A stretch of DNA of 7,497 nt from assembly GCA_018715855.1 (NCBI GenBank), contig DVKW01000219.1, positions 1 to 7,497 on the forward strand, written 5' to 3'. The position numbers were made by a program, and so were the translations under genes. A model generated the notes under the pieces. It was not told the DNA's origin, searched no databases, and worked only from the letters and a program-made list of their open reading frames with translations. Shown piece after piece: positions 5,628-7,497 of this stretch (position 1 is the first letter of the stretch; each line of letters opens with the position of its first letter). The DNA comes from Candidatus Galligastranaerophilus intestinigallinarum (GTDB lineage Bacteria; Cyanobacteriota; Vampirovibrionia; Gastranaerophilales; Gastranaerophilaceae).

Positions 5628-7037
5628 TTAATTAATAAATGAACTTGAATTGAAGCCTATTTTTTCTTTTCTTGCCAAGGGCTTATATTGCTTGTCATCA
5701 ATTTTTTCTTCACCCGTTGTTTTTATTGCTTCTTCAAAATCAATAACATCAACATCTGCTCTGTTTCTTTTTAGTGCATTTAGGGAAGCTAAATCAGAAA
5801 TTATATTTATACTGCTTGATGAATAGCCGCTAAGCGCTTTTGCCACCTTTTTAACTTTTTCATCATCATTAATTAAAGCTTGCCCTTTTTTCTTTTTAGA
5901 TAAATTATTTCTTATTAAGGCTTCTCTTTGTTCCTGTTCAGGAAGGCCAACATACCTTTTCATATCAAAACGGCGCCTTATAGCAGGGTCTATTAAATCG
6001 TATTTGTTTGTTGCGCCTATAACAATAACATTATGCGCTTTTGCGCCTTCAATATATTTTAATAAAGTTGCAACACCTTTAATATCTTCATTGCTTGCAT
6101 CAGCATCTCTGTTTGATGTCATAGCGTCTATTTCATCCATAAACATAAAAACGGGCTTATCTGATTCATCGCCTTTTTTATAAACGTAATCAAACGCTTT
6201 TTTAATGTTGTTTGCGGTTTGGTTTACAAATTTGGAACCTGTATTTGCGCTGTTCATAATGTAAACTTCGCTGTCGGTTTCTGCTGCAAGCGCTTCAATA
6301 ATATAAGTTTTTCCGCACCCCGGGGGCCCGTATAATAAAATTCCCGTTGGAATTCTTTTGCCGTATTCTTCAAGGTCAAGCCTTGCTTGTTCGGGGTTAT
6401 TAACGGGTTTTACAACATTTTCAATTAATTCTTCTTTTAATTCTTCCATTCCCATAACATCTTGCATACCTCTTGGGGAAAACTCTGTTCTTTGAAGGGT
6501 TTCCACAATAGGGGAGCTTTCTGTTGATGTAGCATCTGTTTTTCCGCCCGCCATATATGTTTTTATGACATCCGTAAGCTGTGCTTTGCTAATAGATGCC
6601 GCTTTTTTGCTTTCTTCAAGTTCTTTTGCCATTTCTTCTTTTGTTTTTCCAAGGTTGGAATCCCAAAACTTCAGCCTGTCAACAATGCTTTGGCGCCAGT
6701 TGTTATCTTTATTTTTACATCTGTTTAAAGAAGAAGAATAATAATCATATTCCGATTGCAAATATTTTTCGCTGTCATCAAACAAAAGAACAACGTGGGA
6801 TAAAAGGGCGTCTTTTAAGGTAATGAAAAAATCCACATAGTTTGATTGCGAATAATCGGAGCCAAATTTTCTTTCGTTTGCTTTTATTGTATCTTCCATT
6901 GAATTACAAACATTTGAGCAGGTTTTAATGGCTGCTTGTAATTCGGGTTCTTCAATTTGTTCAACGTTTTTGTTTATATATTCTTGGCTTTTTTTGCTGT
7001 AGCCAAAACTAACCGGTGAGATGTTGTTAATTTTCAA
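5628..7037 (-). CDS. Stand-alone AAA+ ATPase with N-terminal SFG tag
   Basis: This is a 469-residue protein with one classical AAA domain, which should use ATP to remodel or unfold a protein partner as a ring. The start is an N-terminal tag, ISPVSFG (6-12), followed by a helical region (about 15-165) with no recognised domain. The AAA module begins at DVMGMEELKEEL (193-204), then Walker A GPPGCGKT (237-244), Walker B VFMFMDE (296-302), sensor 1 ATN (342-344), arginine fingers in DPAIRRRFD (350-358), and a helical lid with GYSSSSI (404-410). It resembles FtsH or Vps4/katanin-type AAA domains, but there is no HExxH zinc-protease motif and no membrane helix. The start is TTG at 7037, fixed by GAAGGA at 7-nt spacing. 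It lies 61 nt downstream of hpt, probably in one transcript. The ATPase should be active because all key motifs are present; its substrate is unknown. Confidence 0.92.
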   Translation of the reverse strand: MKINNISPVSFGYSKKSQEYINKNVEQIEEPELQAAIKTCSNVCNSMEDTIKANERKFGSDYSQSNYVDFFITLKDALLSHVVLLFDDSEKYLQSEYDYYSSSLNRCKNKDNNWRQSIVDRLKFWDSNLGKTKEEMAKELEESKKAASISKAQLTDVIKTYMAGGKTDATSTESSPIVETLQRTEFSPRGMQDVMGMEELKEELIENVVKPVNNPEQARLDLEEYGKRIPTGILLYGPPGCGKTYIIEALAAETDSEVYIMNSANTGSKFVNQTANNIKKAFDYVYKKGDESDKPVFMFMDEIDAMTSNRDADASNEDIKGVATLLKYIEGAKAHNVIVIGATNKYDLIDPAIRRRFDMKRYVGLPEQEQREALIRNNLSKKKKGQALINDDEKVKKVAKALSGYSSSSINIISDLASLNALKRNRADVDVIDFEEAIKTTGEEKIDDKQYKPLARKEKIGFNSSSFIN

Positions 7038-7044
7038 TAATTTA

Positions 7045-7050
7045 TCCTTC
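7045..7050 (-). promoter_or_regulatory. Ribosome binding site deciding the TTG start of the AAA+ gene
   Basis: Read on the - strand the site is GAAGGA, followed by 7 nt and then TTG (7037-7035). It is the best Shine-Dalgarno in the window. It supports the non-ATG start, which also keeps the N-terminal PVSFG tag in the product. Confidence 0.75.
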
Positions 7051-7082
7051 GTGTAGTATGTGTTGTTTTTTTAAATGCCCGT

Positions 7083-7096
7083 AAAAAAATTTTTTT
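7083..7096. repeat. A7T7 tract after the hpt stop
   Basis: Seven A followed by seven T lie 2 nt beyond the hpt stop codon, with a second T7A3 tract at 7066-7075. Such runs curve DNA. The A7T7 is self-complementary but has no loop and no G-C pairs, so it would be a poor terminator hairpin. Confidence 0.6.
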
Positions 7097-7098
7097 GC

Positions 7099-7497
7099 TT
7101 ATTTTTCATAGTAGCCAACGTATGGAATATTTCTTAAATATTCATTGTAATCAAGCCCAAAGCCCACAATAAATTTGTCATCAACATCAAATGCGTAAAA
7201 ATCCGGTTCAATATCAAATTTTCTTGCACATTTTTTATCAAACATAACGGCCAATTTAACATCATCAACTTTGCATTTTGTTTTAAGGTAATCAAGCAAG
7301 AATTTTAAGGTTAGGCCCGTATCCATAATATCTTCAACAACTAAAACTTTTTGGTTTTCTAATGGCGGCAAGGAAACATTAAGAGCTGAAACTCTTCCTG
7401 ATGAACATTCAGAGCACCCATAGCTTGATAAGCTTACAAATTCCATTCTAACGGGCATTTTTAAATATTTAACAAGTTCGCAAAAAAACATTACAGC
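7099..7497 (-). CDS. hpt: Hypoxanthine phosphoribosyltransferase, 5'-truncated by window edge
   Basis: The enzyme salvages hypoxanthine (and usually guanine) with PRPP to make IMP or GMP in the cytosol. The visible 132 residues are the C-terminal three-quarters. The frame continues beyond the ATG at 7491 with Ala-Val, matching the GAVMFF-type strand of the family, so the true start is off the right edge. Markers are the flexible-loop motif SSYG (24-27 of the visible part), the PRPP-binding motif VLVVEDIMDTG (51-61) with the acidic pair E55 and D56 and with D59, the FDKK strand (86-89), and the C-terminal signature VGFGLDYNEYLRNIPYVG (111-128). The end at EK is normal. An AAA+ gene follows 61 nt downstream; hpt is followed by ftsH in many bacteria. 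Two extra Cys next to the flexible loop (C28, C31) are mildly unusual. The family call is secure. Confidence 0.95.
   Translation of the reverse strand, partial: AVMFFCELVKYLKMPVRMEFVSLSSYGCSECSSGRVSALNVSLPPLENQKVLVVEDIMDTGLTLKFLLDYLKTKCKVDDVKLAVMFDKKCARKFDIEPDFYAFDVDDKFIVGFGLDYNEYLRNIPYVGYYEK

Noticed and set aside
6596..6823. + strand 75-residue ORF with a Phe/Leu-rich start
   Set aside because: It is antisense to the N-terminal region of the AAA+ gene, whose Lys/Glu codons read as Phe/Leu on the other strand.
7083..7096. A7T7 as the hpt terminator
   Set aside because: There is no loop and no G-C pair; a folded RNA would keep about five A-U pairs.

Overview
The window is AT-rich (by eye about one-third G+C), uses the standard genetic code and is densely coded. 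It looks like a chromosomal segment of a gut-type, non-photosynthetic relative of Cyanobacteria (Melainabacteria/Vampirovibrionia, perhaps Gastranaerophilales). Two signs support this. The SSB is short, of cyanobacterial style, and ends just after the OB fold. The AAA+ protein starts with a short tag containing PVSFG, which I recall from many proteins of that group. This placement is recollection plus inference, not a database result.

Left half, + strand: the 3' part of ssb (1-315), a DUF1537-type four-carbon acid sugar kinase (319-1635), and a compact PdxA/PdxA2-like dehydrogenase (1622-2512) that overlaps the kinase by 14 nt. Kinase and dehydrogenase form a plausible two-step module: phosphorylation of a tetronate such as D-threonate, then oxidation and decarboxylation to a triose phosphate. 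A candidate promoter follows, then two proteins of unknown function: a low-complexity protein with a basic amphipathic centre and acidic tail (2614-3081), and a small cysteine-rich zinc-ribbon-like protein (3118-3546). An AT hairpin lies directly before the start codon of the latter.

Right half, - strand (read from right to left): the 3' part of hpt (7497-7099), a stand-alone AAA+ ATPase starting at TTG (7037-5628), a small ORF of unknown function (5563-5351), and a CHASE2-GGDEF diguanylate cyclase (5345-3543) with apparently intact active and inhibitory sites. The two halves converge on one CTAG palindrome that supplies both stop codons, so there is no intergenic terminator.

The least explained parts are the AAA+ protein, which sits downstream of hpt where many bacteria carry ftsH but has no HExxH protease motif, its N-terminal tag, the divergent PdxA-like enzyme, and the two unknown + strand proteins. 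I see no tRNA, rRNA, CRISPR array, insertion sequence or phage gene. No stretch above 300 bases lacks a gene; the longest gap, about 100 bases at 2513-2613, carries a candidate promoter.
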